Of a stretch of DNA of 6,220 nt, positions 1-6,150 are shown piece by piece. Numbering within the stretch: the stretch's first letter is position 1; each line of letters opens with the position of its first letter. The notes under the pieces were generated by a model, which saw nothing but the letters and a program-made list of their open reading frames with translations, was not told where the DNA came from and searched no databases. The DNA is from Deltaproteobacteria bacterium (GTDB lineage Bacteria > Desulfobacterota > DSM-4660 > Desulfatiglandales > HGW-15): the NCBI GenBank assembly GCA_016932235.1, contig JAFGDF010000084.1, positions 1-6,220 on the forward strand, written 5' to 3'. The translations under genes were made by a program, and so were the position numbers.

Positions 1-2198
1 GATTCACCCGGGCCCATAACCTTTTCCTTCGGTTTCTGGTATGTAAAGCTGAATGACTCAATAGATGGTGTACCGAACTCCTTTATCTTCATGTAATTGG
101 AGCCCACGTACTCGGGGATGATCCAGGTTGCCCCTTCGGCAAATATTTCGGGCATGAGATATCGGTTACCTACTCCCCGGTCAAGACCCTGAGCAAGAAG
201 AAAATGGGCGCCCCAGCGATTACCTGAGTATTTCATCAGGCTCAACTCCCCAACAGGACGGTCATCAAGGTACCAGTGGCCCGTCATCCGCAGGGTCTTA
301 TTTCTGACGCCAAGGAGTTCGTCCTGCCAGTACATGAGGTTGCCGTCGCCCATAGGCTGATTTTTCCAGAAGTCCAGGTGGACATCCTTACGCACGATGG
401 TAGTTGATCTGAAAGAGGTCAAATAGGCCTTTTCCCCAAGCATGTAGAACTCTTCTCCTGACAAAGACCGGATATTGCGGGAGTTGCGGGAGCTGTAGCA
501 GAGACCCGCGGGGGGTATGACAATTTTCCCGTTTCTATAGTCCACGTAGCTGCCCCGGATAAAGATGCTTTCAGCGGAAATCAACCTGGTCCTTTTCCTG
601 TCGCGAGTGTATTTTCTCATCAGGCCACTGAGCCTCGGCACAAAAGGGGCGGTGTGATCCGGTTCATAAAAGGAGCTGTCTGATATTACCTTCGGGTAAG
701 AGGTAAAGTGTGATCCCTCTACCACGGTTCCGAAAGAGGGATCCGCCAGCCGGGTCAGAAAGGTTTTTTCGAGTACTGGCTCGAGCACGGGCGACGATCC
801 AACGAAAAAGTCGATATTGTGACGACCGTCCTGGGGCCAGAAGACCATATTATCCGTGCGCATAAGGTAGTAGTCACGCAGATACTGTTCCCGAACCACA
901 TCCCCGTCGAACTTGCCGGCCACGACCTTGAATGCAGGACGGTTCCAGATGTCTGACCATTTTACCGGGCCGGTGTAGGCATCGTTATTATTATCAAAGG
1001 TGATACTGTCTGCATTTTCAATAAGGAGCCGCTGGAGCATCCCGGTCATCATATTGGGCTCCAGAAGTACATTGTATCGCCTGTCCAGGGGCCAGGGCTC
1101 GCCGTGCCGGACATTGATAAGATTGCGATAGATGACGAAATTCAGGACTCCCTGCTGGAAACCGTGGGACTTGCCGGTGGACCAGGGAACAAAATCAGAG
1201 TACTTCAAAAAGGATGGATCCACCACGATCTCAATACGGATGTCCAGTTCAGGGATAGTCAGATGATACTTATCCTTTTCCGATTCTACGCTCTTGTAGC
1301 CCTGAGCGGTTACGGGCTTAATGAGTTTTTCAGCATACACCTTGCCACCGGTAAAACTTGTAACCCTTACCAGAAATCCATCAGGCCTTCGGAATGCGTA
1401 AATGCGCTTGTTAAAATAGAGCCGGTAGTCATCCTGGCGGACATCCAGAACTATGGGACGATGCATGGAAAAGGTGGCTTCAGATATCCATGGGAATTCG
1501 ATGGACTCGAACTCGACCTGTTCCTCGGTGACCTGTCTGGCCACAAAACGAGTGGCCCCGTAGATATATTCATGGTCCAGATGAAATTTATCAAGCTGTT
1601 CTACATAACCCTCCCCCATTTCCAGGTCAAGCGCTTCTTCACGATCCGCAAAGACGCTGGCAATTGGGAACTCAAGGGGCCATCCGCCGGATGGGGAGAT
1701 AAGGGCCAGTTCCGCATAAGGTTTTTCAAAATGATCTGTGGCATAATCGTACCACATTCGGTAACCCGTATCCTTAACCGGCGCTTTCCTGCCCCCCTTG
1801 ACCTTAAAATCCTTTACCTCACGCCTGCCTGATACAAGGTCTACCAGATAGGTGTGCTCTCCGAGTACCAGAAAGGGGTCCCTTCTGAAGGGCGAGGCAT
1901 CACCGCTTGTCTCGGAAATATAAAAGAGGCCTCCGGCAGGCACGGTTGCCCGGCCTTCGGATATATCGCTTCCCCGCAATACAACAGCCTCGGAAAGACT
2001 CTTTTTCTGGCCCAGATTATTCCTATAGGACTTGTTTCGAAGACCGGGAAGAAAGGGCAAAAAGGTCATATCCTCTGCCGGTTCCAGACCGTGAGGGTCT
2101 TCCAGTGCGTGAGCGAGACTAAAATATCCGTCTGCCGCGATTAAAATCGTGGCGAATACAAAAAAACACAGGAAATATTTCCGAAAATATATAGGCAT
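1..2198 (-). CDS. Large exported protein of unknown function with a duplicated module (3' end outside window)
   Basis: An uninterrupted minus-strand frame starts at the ATG complementary to 2196-2198 and is still open at the window edge, giving 732 complete codons. Residues 1-31 look like a Sec signal peptide: basic start (MPIYFRKYF), hydrophobic core about 10-22, and probable cleavage after A-H-A at 29-31. The mature protein is rich in aromatic and charged residues and looks beta-rich. It contains two related modules at about residues 46-235 and 519-718, with a unique middle region between them. Only two cysteines are visible (C11 in the signal, C567) and there is no CxxCH, so the visible part is not a c-type cytochrome; there is no lipobox. 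The start is chosen because it gives the signal peptide and because AAAGGA lies 12 nt upstream, a rather long spacing. I do not recognise the family. The location is probably the periplasm or outer membrane. It is transcribed divergently from the two-component genes, which makes it a candidate target of that system (inference). Confidence 0.9.
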   Translation of the reverse strand, partial: MPIYFRKYFLCFFVFATILIAADGYFSLAHALEDPHGLEPAEDMTFLPFLPGLRNKSYRNNLGQKKSLSEAVVLRGSDISEGRATVPAGGLFYISETSGDASPFRRDPFLVLGEHTYLVDLVSGRREVKDFKVKGGRKAPVKDTGYRMWYDYATDHFEKPYAELALISPSGGWPLEFPIASVFADREEALDLEMGEGYVEQLDKFHLDHEYIYGATRFVARQVTEEQVEFESIEFPWISEATFSMHRPIVLDVRQDDYRLYFNKRIYAFRRPDGFLVRVTSFTGGKVYAEKLIKPVTAQGYKSVESEKDKYHLTIPELDIRIEIVVDPSFLKYSDFVPWSTGKSHGFQQGVLNFVIYRNLINVRHGEPWPLDRRYNVLLEPNMMTGMLQRLLIENADSITFDNNNDAYTGPVKWSDIWNRPAFKVVAGKFDGDVVREQYLRDYYLMRTDNMVFWPQDGRHNIDFFVGSSPVLEPVLEKTFLTRLADPSFGTVVEGSHFTSYPKVISDSSFYEPDHTAPFVPRLSGLMRKYTRDRKRTRLISAESIFIRGSYVDYRNGKIVIPPAGLCYSSRNSRNIRSLSGEEFYMLGEKAYLTSFRSTTIVRKDVHLDFWKNQPMGDGNLMYWQDELLGVRNKTLRMTGHWYLDDRPVGELSLMKYSGNRWGAHFLLAQGLDRGVGNRYLMPEIFAEGATWIIPEYVGSNYMKIKEFGTPSIESFSFTYQKPKEKVMGPGE
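45..644 (-). other. Duplicated module, copy B (residues about 519-718 of the exported protein)
   Basis: This is the second copy of the module. Landmarks are F519-V-P-R-L-S-G-L526, I547-R-G-S550, G557-K-I-V-I-P-P-A-G-L-C-Y568, L587-G-E-K-A-Y-L593, E651-L-S-L with S658-G-N-R-W662, and G689-A-T691. The offset from copy A is 473 residues at the first two landmarks and 475 at the AGLxY, LGE and GAT landmarks, so the two copies align almost without gaps except around the E-L-x-L segment (offset 488). The identity outside the landmarks is low, which indicates an old duplication. Confidence 0.7.
1494..2063 (-). other. Duplicated module, copy A (residues about 46-235 of the exported protein)
   Basis: Reading the protein against itself shows that this segment recurs later in the same chain. 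Landmarks here are F46-L-P-F-L-P-G-L53, L74-R-G-S77, the block G82-R-A-T-V-P-A-G-G-L-F-Y93, L112-G-E-H-T-Y-L118, E163-L-A-L with S170-G-G-W173, and G214-A-T216. They appear in the same order in copy B. The fold is not known to me; the spacing suggests a beta-rich domain of about 190 residues. Confidence 0.7.
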
Positions 2199-2210
2199 TA
2201 TGGTTATTGA

Positions 2211-2225
2211 TCCTTTAATATTATA
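2211..2225 (-). promoter_or_regulatory. Possible -10 box and Shine-Dalgarno of the exported-protein gene
   Basis: On the minus strand TATAAT occupies 2225-2220 and AAAGGA occupies 2216-2211, ahead of the ATG at 2198. The TATAAT is so close that a start 6-7 nt downstream would fall inside the Shine-Dalgarno sequence, and no good -35 hexamer lies 16-18 nt upstream. The AAAGGA is credible as a ribosome site, but the TATAAT may be chance in AT-rich DNA. Confidence 0.3.
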
Positions 2226-2251
2226 AGAGTTTTATTATCGGATTTATTCTC

Positions 2252-2366
2252 AAAAAAACCTACCCTGACTCCTCTTTTCAAAAAGGGTGACTGAAGTTGG
2301 CGCCCATCTTAAGAGATGAATTATCCCCCCCCTTTTCCAAAGGGAGGTCAGGGGGATCTTGTTTTT
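2252..2366. repeat. MITE-like inverted-repeat element of about 115 bp
   Basis: The left end (2263-2290) and the complement of the right end (2353-2324) both begin with CCCTGAC and continue with a C/T run, a short centre, an A run and a G run; about 70% of the positions match. A-rich tails (2252-2258, and the complement of 2361-2366) extend the symmetry. Each arm also folds on itself: CTTTT/AAAAAG on the left and CCCTTT/AAAGGG on the right, with eight consecutive C at 2325-2332. No transposase is encoded, so it would be a non-autonomous element or a structural repeat. The right-hand hairpin followed by a T-rich tail (2358-2373) might also weakly terminate rightward transcription. Confidence 0.6.
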
Positions 2367-2467
2367 ATTTTATTTCGTCTACAAAAAACGTACCACTCTT
2401 TTAATATATTGTAATATTTGGTAAAATTTTAATGACCCCTATCAAGTGCCGGACTTTAAGAAAAAAG

Positions 2468-2485
2468 TGTGCAGATTATCGCACA
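2468..2485. promoter_or_regulatory. 18-bp near-perfect palindrome, candidate operator
   Basis: TGTGC at 2468-2472 is mirrored by GCACA at 2481-2485, and the centre GATTATC (2474-2480) is itself symmetrical, leaving only A2473 unpaired. The site overlaps the expected -35 position of the TATAAT promoter at 2505-2510, where a bound protein would block or recruit polymerase. The binding factor is unknown; the two-component regulator encoded downstream is one option for autoregulation. Confidence 0.45.
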
Positions 2486-2501
2486 TCAGTTCGGATATTT
2501 A

Positions 2502-2510
2502 TGCTATAAT
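2502..2510 (+). promoter_or_regulatory. Extended -10 promoter facing the sensor kinase gene
   Basis: TGCTATAAT carries a perfect TATAAT hexamer (2505-2510) with a TG one base upstream, the extended -10 form that tolerates a weak -35. The 16-18 nt spacing points to an ACATC-like -35 that does not match the consensus. The predicted transcription start near 2517 would give a leader of about 300 nt before the kinase ATG. A housekeeping sigma factor is implied. Confidence 0.5.
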
Positions 2511-2598
2511 TCGCACGGCCCCTATCACACTTTAAGAATTATATATCAAAATGATATCATATTAATCTGACCAAGAACAACCGATATCAAATAGTGCC

Positions 2599-2625
2599 CA
2601 TCCGGAAACAGGCGGTTTCCGGATG
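2599..2625. repeat. Perfect 11-bp inverted repeat (hairpin)
   Basis: CATCCGGAAAC at 2599-2609 is matched exactly by GTTTCCGGATG at 2615-2625 around a 5-nt loop. No T run follows, so it is not a standard terminator. It lies in the presumed kinase leader and may be a structured RNA element or a dispersed palindromic repeat. Confidence 0.6.
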
Positions 2626-2639
2626 AAGCTTTCAGATTT

Positions 2640-2711
2640 CAGCCATCAGCTATCAGCCAACCATCTGTTTTTAAAGCCGTTAACTGATAGCTGATAGCTG
2701 AGTGCTGATAG
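2640..2711. repeat. Inverted pair of heptamer arrays (CTGATAG / CAGCTAT)
   Basis: Three heptamers of the form CAGCNAN run from 2640 to 2660. Four heptamers CTGATAG, CTGATAG, CTGAGTG and CTGATAG run from 2684 to 2711 in the opposite sense. The segments 2645-2661 and 2679-2695 are complementary at 15 of 17 positions around a 17-nt loop. Similar GCTGATAGCTGA strings are, from memory, common between genes in some deltaproteobacterial genomes, which favours a dispersed repeat over a gene-specific signal. Confidence 0.6.
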
Positions 2712-2774
2712 CGTGAATCGAAAAATGTAGGGTTTATAGATGCGCATTAGGTATGCTGGACAGAATCGTAAAAA

Positions 2775-2791
2775 AGAGGTAAATGAAATAA
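2775..2791 (+). other. Two-codon open frame with Shine-Dalgarno ahead of the kinase
   Basis: AGAGGT at 2775-2780 is followed after 2 nt by ATG AAA TAA (2783-2791). The kinase ATG lies 25 nt beyond this stop and has only a poor GGA at 2811-2813 just 3 nt upstream. The arrangement could let ribosomes load at the minimal frame and reinitiate at the kinase, or it may be chance; the 2-nt spacing is short. Confidence 0.25.
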
Positions 2792-2816
2792 ATAACCCTT
2801 TGTTGGTTTCGGAAAT

Positions 2817-4829
2817 ATGAAAAACACATTTTTTATCGCTCTCTTCCTGGCAATTTTCATTGCCGCGGGAGTCTTTGCCGGCGAAAGAAAAAGCCTTCGT
2901 GTGGGAGTTCGTCCGGCGGCCCCACCTTTTTGTTTTATTTCAAAAAAAGGTGACGAGGTAGGTCTTCGGGGAATAAATATCGATATCATGGTCCAGATAG
3001 AGCGTTATTTAAAAGTCAGGATGAAGTATATAAGCTGCACAGGGATTGAACAGAGGCAACAATGGCTTACCGAGGGTCACATCGACGTTATGGCCCTGGT
3101 GACTTCGGAAGAATCAAAGTCAGGGGATATAAGATATATCCCCGTGGATCTGTCCCTGAATCGCCGTCTTTTCGTTCATGAATCCCGCAAGAACATTGTC
3201 TGCTGCAGGGATTTAGGCACCAGCCGGGTGGTAACAATAACCGGTGACTCATATCAACCTTTTGTCAATGATGTTGAGGAAAAAAATCTGATCGTGGTGC
3301 AGACACCCCTTGAGGCCCTTCAATTGCTGGATAAGGGACTTGTGGATGCCTATCTTGCTCCTTCAGAACTGATTGCGCTATATCTCATTCAAACGGAGAA
3401 ACTGGAACATGTGGTCAGGGTTGGGATGGTCCTTGAGACGATACCCCTGGCAATGGGCATCAGGGCGGATGACCAGCAGCTTTTTGAAGCATTGACAATG
3501 GCAATGGAACGTATAACGCGTTCAGGCACCATGCAATTGATAAAGGACAAGTGGTACGGTGTTTCACTTAAACCGCCCTCATGGCGCATATATACCAGAG
3601 CGATCATTATCTCGCTTTCGGCCGTCGTCTTCATTATACTTGTTGTTTTTGCCTGGAATTTCCAGCTTAAAAGAAAGGTCCGGAAGATCACAAAGGATCT
3701 CCAGACCTCTGAAAAGAAATACAGGGACCTGATTGAAAATTCGCCGGACATGATCTTTGTCGTGGACCGGGCGGGCAGGATTGAGATCGCGAACAAAGAG
3801 GCGCGTGGTATTATGTCCGATTTTTTTTATGAAAATAAAAAACACTATCTGGCCGAGCTTGTTGTGCCTGTGGAAAAGGTCGAGCTTGAGGAATTTTTGG
3901 CCACCGTATTTGAAGATCAGAACGGATCAAGACCGTTCCATTTCCTCTCCACAAACGATGAGGTCAGAGACATGGATGTGGCTGCGATGCGCATTCCGAC
4001 CGATGTAACTGCCGAGGAAGATATGGTCTGTTTTTTTGCCAGGGACGTGACCGAGCGAAAACGGATTGAACAGGAACTTATCCAGGCGGACCGCCTTGCC
4101 ACCATAGGCAAAATGGCCGCTGGTGTGGCCCATGAGATAAACAACCCGATCGGCATCATGCGGACAAATATCGAGTTTATTCAGGCCCGGGGATGGTTTG
4201 CGGCAGAAGCAAGGGAGTTTGTGGAATCCATCCGAAGGAATACGCTGCGCGCCGGCAAGATCACCCAGGATCTCCTTGCCATCAGCAGGCCCAAAACCCC
4301 GGAGATGACCGAAGTGGACCTGTCACAACTGGTTGATTTGACCCTGGCCATCCTAAGCCACCAGCTCAAGCATATTGAAGTCGATTTTATCAAGTCCCGG
4401 ATCCCCGTATTTGTGAAAGGAGATAGAAATCTCCTGCAACAGGTTCTTGTTAATGTATTCCTGAATGCCATTGCAGCCATGAAGGACATTCCGGGAAAAA
4501 AGATACTCATTACATTTTGCGCCCCGCCCGGGGAGGGCGCAACCTGTCTTCGCATAGAGGACAGCGGCAGGGGCATCCCCAGAAAACACCTCAATGAGAT
4601 TTTTGAGCCTTTTTTTACCTTCGGCAAAAAAGAGGGTTTTGGTCTTGGACTTTTTATCTGCCGGCGCATTATTGAAAATCATGATGGTATGATATTTGCT
4701 GAGTCAGAAGAAGGGAGGGGCGCACAGATCATAATCGAACTGCCTCTTGTTGAGGACAAGGACCAGACATCGGTCCGGACCTTTATTGGGGAGGTTATGG
4801 ATGAAACCCAAAATATTGATAATCGATGA
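2817..4829 (+). CDS. Membrane sensor histidine kinase with periplasmic SBP_bac_3-like domain and PAS
   Basis: This 670-residue protein is the input half of a two-component system. Domains in order: signal or anchor segment 1-21 (possible cleavage VFA|GE), a periplasmic solute-binding-like domain about 27-248, a membrane helix about 261-280, a basic linker helix about 283-302, PAS about 302-415, HisKA about 421-490 and HATPase_c about 535-645. The phosphoacceptor is H439 in the box A-H-E-I-N-N-P. The ATP site shows the N box with N546 and N550, the G1 box D582-S-G-R-G-I-P588, the F box F596-E-P-F-F600 and G607-F-G-L-G-L612, so the catalytic core looks complete. The start at 2817 is the only one in frame after the stop at 2793 and gives a proper signal sequence, but its Shine-Dalgarno is weak. 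The last 29 nt overlap the regulator gene. The periplasmic domain lacks the residues that usually hold amino acids, so the ligand is unknown. It probably phosphorylates the next gene's product. Confidence 0.95.
   Translation: MKNTFFIALFLAIFIAAGVFAGERKSLRVGVRPAAPPFCFISKKGDEVGLRGINIDIMVQIERYLKVRMKYISCTGIEQRQQWLTEGHIDVMALVTSEESKSGDIRYIPVDLSLNRRLFVHESRKNIVCCRDLGTSRVVTITGDSYQPFVNDVEEKNLIVVQTPLEALQLLDKGLVDAYLAPSELIALYLIQTEKLEHVVRVGMVLETIPLAMGIRADDQQLFEALTMAMERITRSGTMQLIKDKWYGVSLKPPSWRIYTRAIIISLSAVVFIILVVFAWNFQLKRKVRKITKDLQTSEKKYRDLIENSPDMIFVVDRAGRIEIANKEARGIMSDFFYENKKHYLAELVVPVEKVELEEFLATVFEDQNGSRPFHFLSTNDEVRDMDVAAMRIPTDVTAEEDMVCFFARDVTERKRIEQELIQADRLATIGKMAAGVAHEINNPIGIMRTNIEFIQARGWFAAEAREFVESIRRNTLRAGKITQDLLAISRPKTPEMTEVDLSQLVDLTLAILSHQLKHIEVDFIKSRIPVFVKGDRNLLQQVLVNVFLNAIAAMKDIPGKKILITFCAPPGEGATCLRIEDSGRGIPRKHLNEIFEPFFTFGKKEGFGLGLFICRRIIENHDGMIFAESEEGRGAQIIIELPLVEDKDQTSVRTFIGEVMDETQNIDNR
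4788..4794 (+). promoter_or_regulatory. Ribosome binding site that fixes the regulator start
   Basis: GGGGAGG lies 6 nt before the ATG at 4801, inside the end of the kinase gene. It decides between this ATG and a TTG at 4747, which has no such site and would add 18 residues in front of the conserved receiver start. It also implies translational coupling to the kinase. Confidence 0.85.
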
Positions 4830-6150
4830 CGAGCCGGAATTTTTACACGTATTGAAGAGTTATTTTTCCTTTGAGGGGTATGAAGTGTTCACGGCCGGTT
4901 CGGCCGAAGAAGGCCTCAAGCTCATAGGCCAGACCTTTTTTGACGCCGTGGTAACGGATATGGCCATGCCGGGTGGGAAAAGCGGTCTGGATCTTCTCAG
5001 GGAAATACGTCAGACTGATGGGATACTGCCGGTTATCATCATGACAGGAGTAGGAACTATTGAGAGCGCCGTAGAGGCGATCCAGATAGGGGCCTTCCAT
5101 TATGTAACAAAGCCCTTCAACACACAGGAACTGGAAATCATGGTGAGGCGGGCAACGGAGAGCGGCCGCATGCACAGGAGGCTTGCACAAGCGGACTCAA
5201 ATGGAAATGCCGAAAGCGGTCTGATAACCGGGCACAACCGCCAGATACAGGATATACTACAGGTCATAGACAAGGTGGCTGATTCCGACGCTCCGGTGCT
5301 TCTCCTGGGTGAAACAGGAACAGGGAAAAGCATGTTTGCAAGACGTATTCACGATAAGAGCATGCGACGGCAGAGGCCTTTTTTGACAATTGACTGCGCG
5401 GCACTGGCAGAAACCCTCCTGGAGAGCGAGCTGTTCGGCCATGTCAAGGGGTCCTTTACAGGCGCTGTGACCGCCAAAAGGGGCCTTCTGGAAGAGGCAC
5501 AGGGTGGTACGGTTTTTCTGGATGAGATCGGGGAGATACCCCCCGGCACCCAGGTCAAACTCCTGCGAACCATTCAGGAAAAAGAGATTAAACCGGTGGG
5601 GGGAAACCGTCAGGTGGATATAAATGTGCGTTTTGTTTCAGCCACAAGCAGGAATTTGGACGAAGAGATCGACCAGGGCCGTTTTCGGGAAGATCTATTT
5701 TTCCGTCTGGCGGTCATCCCCTTATGCCTGCCGCCACTCAGGGAGCGCAGGGAGGACCTGCCCCAATTCATAGCCCATTTTGTCAAAGTTTATAATAAAC
5801 GGTACAAAAAGAATGTCTCCCGGATCGAGCCGTCCGTGATGCAGATGCTGACATCTTCTTTCTGGAAAGGCAATATCAGGGAGCTGGAAAATACCATAGA
5901 AAGGTCCGTTCTCCTGGCAGACGGAGAAACCATTACCCGTGAGCTGGTGGGGTTCCAGGCGCCCGAGTCGACGGACAGTGAAAGGCATTACCATTCCCTG
6001 TCGCTTAAAGAAGTGGTGGAAGAGGCGGAAAAGATGGCCATCCAGCAGGTACTGGCCGAGACGGAAGGCAACCGGACGGCCGCGGCCAAGAGGCTGGGTA
6101 TCGGCAGGCGCACGCTCTATGATAAGATGGCCGCTTATTCCCTTGAATAG
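4801..6150 (+). CDS. NtrC-family sigma-54-dependent response regulator
   Basis: A 449-residue cytoplasmic transcription activator with the classic three-part layout. The receiver (about 1-120) has the acidic pair D9-D10, phosphoacceptor D53 in V-T-D-M-A-M-P, T82 and K104. The AAA+ domain (about 141-372) has Walker A G170-E-T-G-T-G-K-S177, the sigma-54 contact loop G217-S-F-T-G-A222, Walker B with D241-E242, candidate arginine fingers R294 and R302 in [11 protein letters not shown], and the sensor II segment W355-K-G-N-I-R-E-L362. The Fis-type helix-turn-helix is at about 405-445 (N424-R-T-A-A-A-K430, then R436-R-T-L-Y440). The loop reads GSFTGA rather than GAFTGA, and the sensor II segment has K where P is usual; both are conservative enough for a working ATPase. 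It overlaps the kinase gene by 29 nt, so the pair is almost certainly one operon. It should activate sigma-54 promoters after phosphorylation; the targets are not shown by the sequence. Confidence 0.97.
   Translation: MKPKILIIDDEPEFLHVLKSYFSFEGYEVFTAGSAEEGLKLIGQTFFDAVVTDMAMPGGKSGLDLLREIRQTDGILPVIIMTGVGTIESAVEAIQIGAFHYVTKPFNTQELEIMVRRATESGRMHRRLAQADSNGNAESGLITGHNRQIQDILQVIDKVADSDAPVLLLGETGTGKSMFARRIHDKSMRRQRPFLTIDCAALAETLLESELFGHVKGSFTGAVTAKRGLLEEAQGGTVFLDEIGEIPPGTQVKLLRTIQEKEIKPVGGNRQVDINVRFVSATSRNLDEEIDQGRFREDLFFRLAVIPLCLPPLRERREDLPQFIAHFVKVYNKRYKKNVSRIEPSVMQMLTSSFWKGNIRELENTIERSVLLADGETITRELVGFQAPESTDSERHYHSLSLKEVVEEAEKMAIQQVLAETEGNRTAAAKRLGIGRRTLYDKMAAYSLE

Larger units (their letters stand above)
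2436..2538. repeat. Split direct repeat flanking the kinase-facing promoter
   Basis: CCCCTATCA followed by ACTTTAAGAA occurs twice. In the first copy (2436-2462) the halves are separated by 8 nt; in the second (2519-2538) by 1 nt. The copies lie on either side of the extended -10 promoter, the second starting almost at the predicted transcription start. They could be paired regulator sites or the remains of a local duplication. Confidence 0.6.
2199..2816. other. 618-nt divergent intergenic region, rich in repeats
   Basis: No protein gene is supported here. Contents from left to right: the TATAAT and AAAGGA signals of the leftward gene (2211-2225), an inverted-repeat element (2252-2366), an AT-rich stretch (2367-2435), a kinase-facing promoter with palindrome and split direct repeat (2436-2538), three ATATCA motifs (2543-2591), a perfect hairpin (2599-2625), inverted heptamer arrays (2640-2711), and a two-codon frame just before the kinase gene (2775-2791). 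The length and density of symmetry are more than two divergent promoters need, so part of it is probably repeat insertion. Confidence 0.85.

Noticed and set aside
1104..1832. A 242-codon plus-strand open frame
   Set aside because: It lies wholly opposite the exported-protein gene, whose frame is open for more than 2.1 kb with a signal peptide and internal duplication. The plus-strand product shows no recognisable motifs.
2325..2356. Intrinsic terminator formed by the C8 and G-rich arm
   Set aside because: The stem is separated from the T-rich stretch by an unpaired GGGGGATC segment and there is no rightward gene upstream that would need it; the inverted-repeat element explains it better.
2649..2662. 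Minus-strand GG-N10-GC as a sigma-54 promoter
   Set aside because: Only the GG and GC dinucleotides match; the rest differs from TGGCAC-N5-TTGC and the bases are explained by the heptamer repeats.
2640..2711. CRISPR array
   Set aside because: The repeats are 7 nt long, contiguous and inverted, with no spacers of uniform length.
4747..4800. Upstream TTG start adding 18 residues to the response regulator
   Set aside because: The ATG at 4801 has GGGGAGG at ideal spacing and begins directly at the conserved receiver start (KPKILIIDD); the extension would be non-conserved sequence.
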